A stretch of DNA of 64,000 nt, from NCBI GenBank assembly GCA_019054805.1, contig JAHQIY010000003.1:6572001-6636000 (forward strand), written 5' to 3'. The position numbers and the translations under genes were made by a program. Of this stretch, positions 11,091-23,000 are shown piece by piece. Position 1 is the stretch's first letter; each line of letters starts with the position of its first letter. This DNA comes from Brachionus manjavacas. Lineage: Eukaryota; Rotifera; Eurotatoria; Ploima; Brachionidae. The notes below the pieces were generated by a model that was given only the letters and a program-made list of their open reading frames with translations, had not been told where the DNA came from and made no database searches.

Positions 11091-14000
11091 TTATTTTTTT
11101 GATTTTTTTACGACCAAATCTTCATCACTTTTTTGCTCACGAGCAAACGAAAGAAAAACTTGTTCTAAAGTAGTTTGTGATAGTGAATAAGTTTCTAATT
11201 TCAGGAGATCTTTGTTAGATTCTAGCAAAGTGAATAAATCAGCAATACTTTGAATTCCATCTTGACCATAAACAACGTTATCCTCAATCTCTATTTGATA
11301 AAAAAGAGTATCTTGTTGACGATCTTTTAGTTTCGCAAATCTTATATTATTTGTCACAAAAAGCTCGGTTTTTAGCACTTGGCTTCCAATATCAACTCCG
11401 TTTTTACATTTCAAAATCAAAGTATATCCTTTGCCATATTTGTTTTTTAATTGCTGTACACTTCCAAGACACTTAAATTGTCCATTGACCATAATACCAA
11501 GTCGGGTAGCTAAGGCTTCACATTCTTCCATACTTTTTTTTTTGATAATTTTAAGTAAATTTTTCTCAGAATTAAAAATTACCTATGCGTAGTCAAAATT
11601 ATAGTTAGACCCATTTCTCTTGCTTTTTTTATTACAGTCCATAAATATCTTCTAGCAGCTGGATCCATGCCGGTAGTCGGTTCATCCAAGAATATTACAC
11701 TCGGCCTTCCTATAAAAGCCAGTCCGGAACTAACTTTTCGTTTATTTCCTCCACTTAGCTTTTGAACCTTTTGAATGTTTGAAATTTAAATTTGCATAAC
11801 AATTTTTTTTCCTAACTCACAAGTTTATCTCTGTATTCGTCTAATTTAAATACTGAAATAAGATCATTAATAACTTTTTTGATTGTGTTTCTTTCTAGAC
11901 CACGTAAAGCACTGAAAAGACTAAAAGCATCTTCGACAGTTAAAAACTCTGGTAAATAGTCAAATTGAGGACAAAAAGCCATGTCTCGGCGAACCTTTGA
12001 CCGATCTTTGACAATTTCATTTCCATTTATAAACGCACTACCACTAGTGGGGATAAGTTCACCAGTGAGCATTTTAAAAGTTGTGGTCTTTCCTGCGCCA
12101 TTTAAACCTAAAATAAAATTTGTTATACAATTAGATTCAACTCTCATAACTTTTAACAAACCTAATAGCCCAAAGCATTCATTTTTGCCAACACCAAAGC
12201 TAAGCTTATCTACAGCGATGAATTCAGTTTTATTTTTTTTGAATTTTTTGGTCAAAGCTTTAACGACCAACGGATCTTCAGAAATTAAATCGCTAATGTT
12301 TCCATTATTTATGCGTCTAGCTTCTTTGGCAACGTCTGACTCAAGCTTTATAAAAATTAGTCAAAAAATTTAAATTTAGCAAAGTGTTAAATTATACTAT
12401 TCTATTAGAACTCGAATCAATCCTTGCTTTTGAGATTTTGTTGCATTTTAATCTTGAAAATGGACTTGATTCTATTAAAATCAAAATACAAACAAACACT
12501 AAAAATTGGATGGCGCAAAAAAGCAATTCCATTCCAATTCCAGGTTCTTTAAATGACAAGTGATCTTGATTATATGGCAAATCTTCTTCAAATGGCAAAA
12601 AATTAGTTAAATTTTTTTATTGAAAATGGTTATTTAAATCGATTTTTTTAAATAGTTAAGTGGAAAAAATTAATTAAAAAACTACTTTTTAATAATAACT
12701 AATATTTTCAATCATTAAAATTATAATCATAGGAATTAAGTTTAGATACCAGTTTAATATTTTCATATATTTTTTTAAAAAATCAACAAAAATTTTTTCA
12801 AATATAAAGCTTGAAAAAACTTGCTTCTGATTCATGAAATTTTTTTGAAAGAGCTGATAATTAAAATGGACACAATGTACTGATGTATTGACCGAAAATA
12901 AATAAAACGCATACTAAATATGGCAAATTTATATAGCGGCAGCTTTTAAATTACGCAATCAAAAATTTCTGAAAAAAAATACTTTAGTTTTTTTTCATTT
13001 AATATTTAAAATAATTAGAAAAAAATTATTTTCATTCAAGTTTCTTAATCAGACTATTATAAAAGTCAAAAAATTTTAAGTCTAAGTAATGAGTCATGAG
13101 TCATGAATTTTTTATTTGAGTAAAGCCATTTTTAAGCAAAAAATGTATGTGACTGTTATATAGATAACCCGTTTAGAACCCTTATGATTGCCATGCATTA
13201 CAATATAAGTTTATAAAAGTAACAGATCAAAAGTTTGCCATATCTTACATAAACTTAGGTAAATTGTTTTAAAAAAAATTGCCCAAAAAATTCAAGAGCT
13301 TTGGCGTTTCTTTAGATTTAAGAACTTGATTTTTTTTTCAGTCCATTACTCGATGGCCAAAAATAATATTGTATATAAAAATAATATTGCTGATATCAAT
13401 TCGTCAGGTCTGATTATTTCTGTGTTTATCATTCCAAAAAAACAATCTTATTTTTATCAAGTGGTACACTTTTTCAACGATAAACCATATTTGTGGTCGG
13501 CTAATCGGCTTTTTCTCAAAAAAATAAATAAATTAATTAATGAAAATTGCAGCAAATACTAGCTTTTATAAAAATTCTGTAGCAAGGACTTAATAATTAA
13601 AATACTGATATTATTAACAATCACTAATGATTGACTATTTAATTTAATTAATTTTTTTAACAACACCATTGTCATTTTAGAATGTAACATTTTGTTGATT
13701 ATAGGTCTTACCATTTCCCATAATTTTACACAATGCAAAAAATTTAACATTTCAATCAAAATAATTCTTTAGTCTTTTCTATTTATACATCAATGGAAAC
13801 ATGTTATTCTACCTTAGATTTAAAATTTTATAAAAACACCAATTACAGAAATAATATAATTTTTAATTTTTTTTTAAGTCAAATCATTGACCGGTTTTTA
13901 AGCCAATTTTTTTGCCAAAAAAAAAACAAAAATATTATTAATAAAGAATATTTATAGAACATTTAATTTTTACTTTTTTTATTTGACCACGAGAGTCGGT

Positions 14001-17000
14001 ATTTAATTTAATCTTTAACACTAGAAGCACCAACGAGTCAAAATGACTCTTTTTCGATTTTTGGCCGCTAAAATCTAAATCAATTTTTGCTATTTGAGCA
14101 TAATTTTTTTTTCAGCATATAAATAAGAATAACTTCCTAAATTAACTAAATTCAAATAAAAAAAGTATTTCTTTTGTACAAAATCAAGTATATACTACTA
14201 GAAGTACCAAAAAGAGTCATTTTGACTCGTTTTTTAATTAAAATTTTGAATTTATCAACAAAATGGATGAGTCATAAAATATTTATAAAAAGTATACAAA
14301 TCTTTAAAAAACTTACTCAAATCCTAATACTTGAACGAAGATAAGTAAATTTAAAAAATTCAAAAATTATAGTTTGTGTATTTTACATGAAAGACGAAAA
14401 ATCGGTTCGAAAAGGAATGAATTCATTAGAAGATAAAATTTTTGCCAGATACTTTTTTTAGCCAAATTTTTATTTTTACTCAATTAAAATTAAGTTTTGA
14501 ATTGATTTATCCAAATAATAAATTATTATCCATTTTTATCCAGATATAACAAGTCATTTTGACTCGTTTTGGTGCTTCTAGTGTTAAAAAAATGATAAAT
14601 TATAATTTGTTAATTATTAGCCCAAGAGTTAAAACAAACCAAATTTCCAACATTATCTATCTTGACTCGATGAACAAGTAAAGATGATGATTCTTCAGAA
14701 ATTAATTTATAAAAATATTGAAAATCTACGTAAATTTTGTAAAAGTAAGCGATCAATAGTTTTTCAGATCCCAGTCAACTTTATCTTAAAGGATCTTTAA
14801 AGAAATTTTAGAGAAATTTGTAGAGTTTTTTTAGAGGTTATCGTACATTTTTCTTTAGAATATCTTTAAAAAATTCTTTTAAATTTCTCTAAAATATCTT
14901 TTAAGTTTCTTTTATTTATCTCTAAAAAGTCTTTCCGACATTTCAAATTTTTATCTTGAATATTATTCGTCGTTTAAAAACTTATTTCTCACGAATTTAT
15001 TCTCATGCTTGATTAATGAGACTTTGTAGTTAAATTTAATCTTTTCCAATTTATGTCTTTTCAACTTTCATTTTTTTAGCTTATTTACTCTATTTTGATT
15101 CTTTTTTTTTTTTATCTAATTTTATTAACTTTAATTTTATTTTTTTATTTTATTTTTAACTTATTCTGAAGGAGCTCTTGCTCGGTACAGAAAACAAATA
15201 AACAAATAAATAAATAATTTTTTCTCATGCTTGATTGATGAGACTTTGTAGTTAAATTTAATGCTCAAATCTAAAAGTCTCTTAAGAAATAAGAATTAGT
15301 ATGTTAGGGTATTTTTATTTTTTTAAATAGGAGATTTATAAATTTTTTTCATTTATCGGCACATAAAATAAACAAATAAAAAAATAAAAAATAAATAATA
15401 AAGAATCTGTAAAGAAACTACAGAAAATCTCTAAATAATTCAACTTATAAAGATTTTTTAAAGAATCTTGAAAGAATTTACAAAATATCTCTTTAAAAGT
15501 TTTGACTGGTAGAACAGATTAAAAATTTTAAAGAGAATATATAGAAAAAACAAATATTTTTTTTGTTTAATTAATGATTTTTTTTTATCTCTATTTTTTC
15601 TTTAAAATAGGCCAAATTTTAGCGATTTTATAAAGAATCTTAAAAGATACTACAAAAAATCTATAAAATGTTTGACTGGGGATCAAAAATGTCTAAAAAA
15701 TTCAAGAGCTTTGCTGTCAAAAATATCAATTTCATAAATTTTAAGAAACGCCAAAGCTCCTGAATTTTTTGGACAATTTTGTTCTTAAAACAATTTACCT
15801 AAGATCTGGTTTACCAGTTTACCAGATTTACCAGATCTTAGGTAAATTGTTTTAAGAACAAAATTGTCCAAAAAATTCAGGAGCTTTGGCGTTTCTTAAA
15901 ATTTATGAAATTGATATTTTTGACAGCAAAGCTCCTGAATTTTTTGGACAATTTTGTTCTTAAAACAATTTACCTAAGATCTGGTAAACTTTTGATCTAT
16001 TACTTTTATAAACTAACTTATATTGTAATGCATGGCAATTCTAAGGGTTCTAGACGGGTTATCGAAAGAGTACGCTGCAGTACTTTGCAGTATCGACTTT
16101 TGGGATCACCATCTTTACAATATTTTTATTATTTTATGTAAATTGTTGTAAAAAAGCTGAACAATCCACCGTCCAAATTTGTTTGATTTGAAATCGGTTC
16201 TGATTTTCATAGATTGGACTCATACATTTTATAACAAAAATGAAGTTAAATATCTTAACTTACCAGCCAATATGTCATTCACAGCATCGATACAAAATTT
16301 ATTCGATCTGACCTTAAGATTATATAAGCCTCTTTTCACGGTCACATTTGGAAAAACTAGTGCAAATATAATTCTCAACGCATAGATAAAATCAGCTCCT
16401 GCATTCCTTGTACTTTGTCCATTTAGGATCAATAGCTCTAAAAATGTCCAAATTATGTCCAAAAAGGCTGCAAAACCGAGTATAATCACCAAAACAACAA
16501 AACCAATTATTTCTGATTTGAACAAAAAAGACCAAATAAAAGCCAAAATAGTCCACGAAAAGCACGATATTAAAAGCAAAAAGTAGAAATAGCCAAGGGT
16601 TTCGTCACCAGCAATCGCCTTTATCTCACTGCTCTCGTCATTCTTAATTGCGTCCACAATCTTAAGTGCAATTACAATTAATGAAATGTTGATCAAGTGG
16701 ATTAGAATGTCAAACAAAAAATTCGACAGCCAATAGGTAAAGGGTCCCAGACCGGAAAGCATTTGTAATTGTTTGGAACCATTGATTCTTTCGCGGCCGA
16801 CATGAATCACCATAATGCCAATCATGAATGCTATGATCACGCTGTTAAAAAAATTTAGCAGCGACACTGGTAACGAGTCCAAACAAGCCAACACTTCCAA
16901 ATAATTACTCGATCCAGATAGGGTGTTGTTCGAAGCGAGTGGGACATTCTCTGTTGTGATGGTATTTTGTAGATCGTTAGTCAAAAAGCTGAGCAGAAAA

Positions 17001-20000
17001 TTGTCGATTTCGTTTATTAAATTGGCGCTTGAATGAAATGCCATCGAGCTAAAGTAGCCAGTGACAGACAGCTTTGTGGCATTGGTCAAATTCATGCTCA
17101 TACCAACAAAGTAAGTATTGAGCATGTTTTTCAGATCTTTTTTCCTCAGAGACAAAACGTATTCGTTAACATTGTCTTGGTCCATTCGGTTTAGTGTGAC
17201 ATCGGGAAATTTTGAATTGGTAAAATAGTTGTTTATGTGATTGTTTAAGGAAGTTGTATCGACAGAACCTTTCACATAAAACGGAACAATTTGTTTAGTG
17301 TAATTGTTCAATGTGAGATCATATGAGCCAAAGTTGGAAACAACGCCTCTTATTGAATTTATCAAATTGGTCTCTGATGGAATTAGAGCAGCTATGATTA
17401 TTTCAATAATGAATGGAAATAGAAGAATTATGAGTGCCAAAATGAATCGACGATAGAATATGCGAAATCGTTTCAACCATAGGGCAACCAATTGTTGGAT
17501 CCATAAGATGAAACCATTGTTTTTGTGAAAATTGGACGAAAATGCTTAAAATAGAAATTTTTTTCTTAATAGTTTTTAGTTTGATTAAAAATACTTTAAA
17601 ATCAAAAAGTTAAATTTCAATTTTGATATCCTTATTAACTAAAAATATTAACTAAAAATTAAAAGAATGAATCAAAGTGACTCTTATTCTTAAAAAAAAT
17701 ATAAATATAATTTGATCCTGAAAGATTGCACTTTCAAAGAATTTTGGGCTAAAGAATTTTTCGAATTTTCTTTGTACAAATTACCTTTTTATTCATTAAA
17801 AATAAACAATTTTGAAATTTCGCAAAATTTAGAAATTTAACCCAAAATTCAAAATATAATCGAAAGTAAATCGAATGTTTAATTTTAACTAAATTTGGGT
17901 AAATTAAAAAAAAATAAACTTCAAAATAAAAAATCAATTTTCAGACTAATTTTTTTGATAAACTAATCTTTCGATCGAGCTTTTCTGAAATGAATTTTCC
18001 CCCTTTTCTTTTTTAATTTAATTTTCAGTTCCAGTTTTTTAAGCTAAGGCTCTTCAAATTTTTTCTCTTTTTTTAAAAAAAATGTTAAGTTTTTTAATTT
18101 CCATGTCTGATGTGGCGATTCAAGAAGCAAGATATTAAACATTAGAGTATATAAAGGATTTATTAAAATTAAAAACTAATTAAGAAAATGAATAATTAAG
18201 TCGTAAAAGGAACATAATTCAATTTTTGGCTAACTAGCAAATTAAGACTAACCAACATCAGTAGTAATTTTCAAACTTGTATTTTAAGTCAAGTTATTTG
18301 ACTTGACTTTAAAAAGACTCTAAAATTACTTTTTTTTTTAAAGTTTTTGAACAACTCTGGAAATTGATGTTGATGATGTTACTGATGTTGGTTAGCCAAA
18401 AATTGGAATCCAACATTTATGAAAAGAAAATTAAGATTTTTAATTAATAATCAGTTACTTTACTTAAGAAAAAAAATTTAAGTCAAGTTGACCTAATGAC
18501 TTTTGAATCAACACTAGTAATTTGTCCTGATTTCAGCGTCTCAAATTTTAGAAGAACCTGACGCTGAACACCTTAATTTTTTCCAAAATTTTGGATAGTA
18601 GTCTAGGTTTTAATTCTTTTACTGATCACTCTATTTGTTTTCTCAGTCAGAATGAAAAGGTTAACTAAAAGAATGCAAAAACTGTTTCGATCACCATTAT
18701 TGTTTGCGCGGGAGCATTTAAAAATTTTTCATCTTTTTTGAAGTTTTTAAAAATTTTAGATCTAATAGTTCTTCCATTCTAACAAGTAGAGAGTAAACTT
18801 ATTACAGTGTGGAACCACTCTATTTAATAAGAAAGCTTGTCTAGCAGTCACAGCAAGTGCTTAACCATTACTTATCTTGTCAGAAAAGCTTTCCCTTTAA
18901 ACTAAAATGCTATTATATCTTAATATCCCAGCAATAAAAATAAAACTTTTTATTTCCAGACAAAAAATTTTAATTTGTTTAAATTTAATTTATTATTATT
19001 TTTATACTATTATTAATTTTTCAGTTGACTGGAAGGAAAAGACCAAAAAGTTTTAGGTTATCTCTAGATAATTATTTTGAATAAAACAAATCTGAGCGAT
19101 TTTTTTTTATTAAATATTAATTATAAATTTACCATTCGTAAGATCATCTTTGTTAGCTATTAAATGGGTATCATTAAATTCTTCCTTATCATTTTGATCA
19201 AAATCCTTTTTATCAATGCTTCCAATCCTTGGAAAAAATTTTAAATCTTTTATTTTCGGCTTGATATAATTTACTTTATGAATATTTCCTCAATTGTTGG
19301 TGAGCTTACTCCGTAGCCATCAATACCATAATAAGCTTTGCTTTCTTCCATTTCCTTTAGCATTGAAGGAAGTTTAGAACTCAATTCGTAGGGAATTGAA
19401 ATAGACATTTCTGCAGCAATATTTGTTTCGATAAAGTATTTTTCGACATGTTTTTTTAGGAATGTCACAAAACGAGTTTCGATGAAATCGTTGTTTTTTG
19501 CAATCGCAACTCTATACCCAGAACCAAATGTATTTTTTAAGAAAAAGGGAGACCCACAACATTTGATTTGTCCATGATTCATGATAGCGATTCTATCGGA
19601 CAAAACATCGGCCTCCTCTTTAATTTAAACAAAAAATTTAAATCTTAAAATTTAATCTAAAAATTACCCATGAAATGTGTCGTAAGCAAAATACATCTTC
19701 CTTCTTTGAATTTTTCAATAAGCTCCCAAAGTGATCTTCTATTATATGGATCTTGTATTAATTTAACAAAATTAATTAGCTTTTAAATTTTGGATCTATC
19801 AAGTCGATCATCTGATCCGTCTACCTGGGCAACTGAACCCTCAAAGCACTACATTGATCAAAACAACCCAGTTAAACAAATGTTAAATCTAAAATCTAAT
19901 TGTCACATGTCTGGAATCCTAAAAGTTCTTAGACTTTTTAAAAATTAACAATTTTTATCTTTTTTCCAAGATGTCTTTCATCAGTTCTATTGGGTTCAAT

Positions 20001-23000
20001 TATTTATCATCGAAAATATCTAAGTATTTATGCTTAAAAATCTCTAGATATTTTCATTGTTCTACCCTTTGCTTTAGAAATGATCTCAATTTTCTGAAAA
20101 TATAAATCCTTCCAATATTTAACTCCACTAAAATTTCCACTAATATTTTTTTTATCCTGTTTTACTAACATAATTCAGTTAATATTATTTCGAATTTTTT
20201 TACGGTAAATCTTTTTTTTTTAATGAATTAAATTGAATTAGCTAGAAAATACCGTGAATATGGGATATTTTCCAAAAATAAAGCAAATGTTAAAACTAAA
20301 ATAAAAAAATTACTCTAACATAAAAAAATTGAAAATTAAAAAAAATGTAGAGTCAATTTTAGCTTTTTTCTATTTTTGAATCTAATTATAAGAACATTTT
20401 TTGTGAGATTAAAGGTAAAATTTAAAAATTTTCTTGTTGAAATTTGAATTTAAACTTTACTTTACAGAAATTAAATGTACAATTTCAAAATGCTTATAAA
20501 AAAATCAATTGAATTCGATGCGATAATTGAATTTAAATTTTTGAATATTTAAGAAAGAAATGTTTATTTTTATTCTGTCTAATAATTTTTCCATACCTAT
20601 CAGGTGGAAGCTTTTTCCTTACCCTTTTCTTTGGACTTGTTTCACTATTTTTTTGGCATTAAAAATAAAATTTAAAAAGAACCAAAACTTGATTTTTTTT
20701 ATGAGAGTAAAGACAATTTTTTTGTTACAGTAAAAGTTAAATTTAGGGCTTTATTTTTGAAAAATATCCAATATTCAGAATTACTTTTTCTGAAACAGAT
20801 AAAATAACAAATACATAAAAATGGGTAATTATTGCTGATAATAAGTAATAAAGAACATCCAACTGCCCGTAAGCGTTGTGAAAAATTTATGCGTAATTAT
20901 AAGAATTTAAATACTATTTCTGGTCTTTTGAAAAAAAAATTTATTTTTTGTAATTAAAAAATTCTGAGTTCGTACTTGAATTATTTATTTTTCAAATCAA
21001 AATGACAATTTTCTAATGTTTTAATTGACTTTTTTATTGTTAATAAATTTTCATCTGAAAATAAGAATCTAATTAGAAAACATTTTTAATTTTTCAACAG
21101 AAGATCAAGCGTAAATGCTGCATTTTATTAAATGAACTCTAGTTAAGTACAATACTTAGTTGCAGAATTAATAATAATTATTTTAAAAATCAAACTAAAA
21201 CCTTTAGTCTAAAATATTTAAAAAGTTTAAATATTTTAATTTTTATATTTTAGTGTTTTATAAATCATTACCGTGCAAAATGTCTCAAATCTTCCGAAAA
21301 CTACATTGCATTATAAATAAGTGAAGGAAAGTTTGTTGAGAAATGATAATTTACATTTATCGGCTTGATTTATCATTTATTTTAAAACAAAAATTTACTA
21401 AGTTTTCGTGAATTAAACTGAGTGAGGTGAAAAAAAAATTTCACCCCCTATTTTAAATTTAATAAAAGATAATTGTCTTTTTTTTTCACACGAGTGTTTT
21501 TTTGAATATTATTTCTTTAGAAAATTTTAGAAAATAAATAATAATAACAGTTTAATTAGAAAAATTAAGAATTGTTTTCTACAAAAACAAGGTTTCATGC
21601 AATCCAAATTTTTGATAGATTAGAGAATAATTCTCAAAATTTATCTTAAAGACCAATATTATTTTACTTTCAACTTAATTTTAGCTTAGATGAAGTAACG
21701 TTTTTAGATTTTCCTTTTTTTACAATTGCATATTTGTCAATGACTGGTCTAGAGGTCAATGTTTTATCACCTAATGGTCGATTGATCGGCTAGATTCGAG
21801 ATTCTCTCTATTGAATTTTAAAATACCCAATCCAGAAGTTGGCTCATCTAAAATTATTACTTTAGAGCCACCAGTTAAGGCCATTGCCACCGAAAGTCTT
21901 CTCTTCATGCCACCAGACAATTGTTTGGACTTTTTTTCAAGATCATTTTCAAGTCCGACCAGAGAGCTTATTTTTAATATTTCTTCTTTGATTTCTTTTT
22001 TTGAATAACCTTTTATCTATTTAAATTAGATAACAAAAAATTTATTTAATTTTTTTAAATTTTTTCAAAATTACCGAAGCTATTAAATCTATATGCTCGG
22101 ATACTGTTAGATCATCATATAAAATATCCTTTATTAAAAAAAAAAGTTAGTTTTTATCATTTAATTTCTAAATTAAAAATACATATTGTGGACAAAAGCC
22201 GAGTGAAGAACGTATCTCATTCATGCTTGTTCGTATACTTTTGCCAAGTATCTTTGCATCGCCCGAACTGGGAGCATATATTCCTTTGAAAAAAATAAAA
22301 AATTTTCTTTAGCCAAAAAATTTTATTTACCACAGAGCATGAATGTTGTTGTTGTTTTTCCCGCTCCATTATGACCTAATCAATTAATGGTAAAATTTTT
22401 GAATATTTCATACTTCAAATGTTTACCAAGTAAGCCTGTTATTTGATTTTCGTACATATTTAGAGAAATGCTATCGACAACCGTTTTATTTTTGGAAAAT
22501 CCATATCTAAATTTCTGGATTTTTTGTTAAACAAAATAAACACGACATATAAATTAGGAAAAAAATTCACCTTGGTCACATTATGAATCGTTATAGATTG
22601 GTTCAAACCAATCGGGTCTTTTTCAAATCCATACTTATCCTGCTTTACCGGATCAAAATCCAAATCATCCATTTTGTTTTTTTTAGGGGTTCTCCAGTAT
22701 GAAGGCTGAGTAAAAAGAAATTAGAGTTTAATTAGAAAAAATGTATTTCGTTTTTTTCAAATTACCATAAAAGGAAAATAAAATGGCAAAGGAGCTCCGT
22801 ATTCTCCTGGCAAAATTCTCTCAATGTACCATGTAACAGGAATGTACAATAAAGTCCAACCAAGCATGGAGGCAAGAACTGCACCCAAATTTAAAGTGTC
22901 ATCAAACAAATTTTTATATAAATTGAGATAGCTAAAATCCTCGCCACTTCTTTCGTACTGGAAAATAACTTGGAATGCGAATGTTAATCCCGTGTTCGGG

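Larger units (their letters stand above)
13163..16063. repeat. Long outer inverted repeat pair (foldback-type element or MITE nest)
   Basis: The left arm at about 13163-13345 starts GATAACCCGTTTAGAACCCT. It matches the reverse complement of the region ending at 16063 (GATAACCCGTCTAGAACCCT), continuing through GCCATGCATTACAATATAAG, an AGATCAAAAGTTT block and AGCTTTGGCGTTTCTT. Mismatches and small gaps are frequent, so the pair is old or rearranged. No clear target-site duplication is visible outside the arms. No transposase frame lies between them, so any mobility would be non-autonomous. Confidence 0.55.
12586..16263 (-). other. ABCA intron 17, a 3.7-kb nest of inverted-repeat elements
   Basis: Much the longest intron of the gene. 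Its donor, GTAAGT at 16263-16258, is a strong match to consensus. Inside are a long outer inverted-repeat pair (13163 and 16063), a TTAA-flanked MITE (14019-14583), a second MITE-like unit (14767-15685) with a LINE tail in it, and a near-perfect palindrome (15689-15951). The exon reading frames on either side are intact, so the inserts appear tolerated. Confidence 0.75.

Noticed and set aside
11981-12373. Plus-strand open frame opposite the second ABC domain
   Set aside because: Antisense shadow of NBD2 exons; it has no family resemblance and crosses exon-intron borders of the real gene.
13326-13759. Two 65-80 codon frames in ABCA intron 17
   Set aside because: Low-complexity AT-rich chance frames next to inverted-repeat arms, with no family resemblance.
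15689-15985. CRISPR-like array
   Set aside because: The repeats are inverted copies of one unit, without regular spacers, inside a eukaryotic intron.
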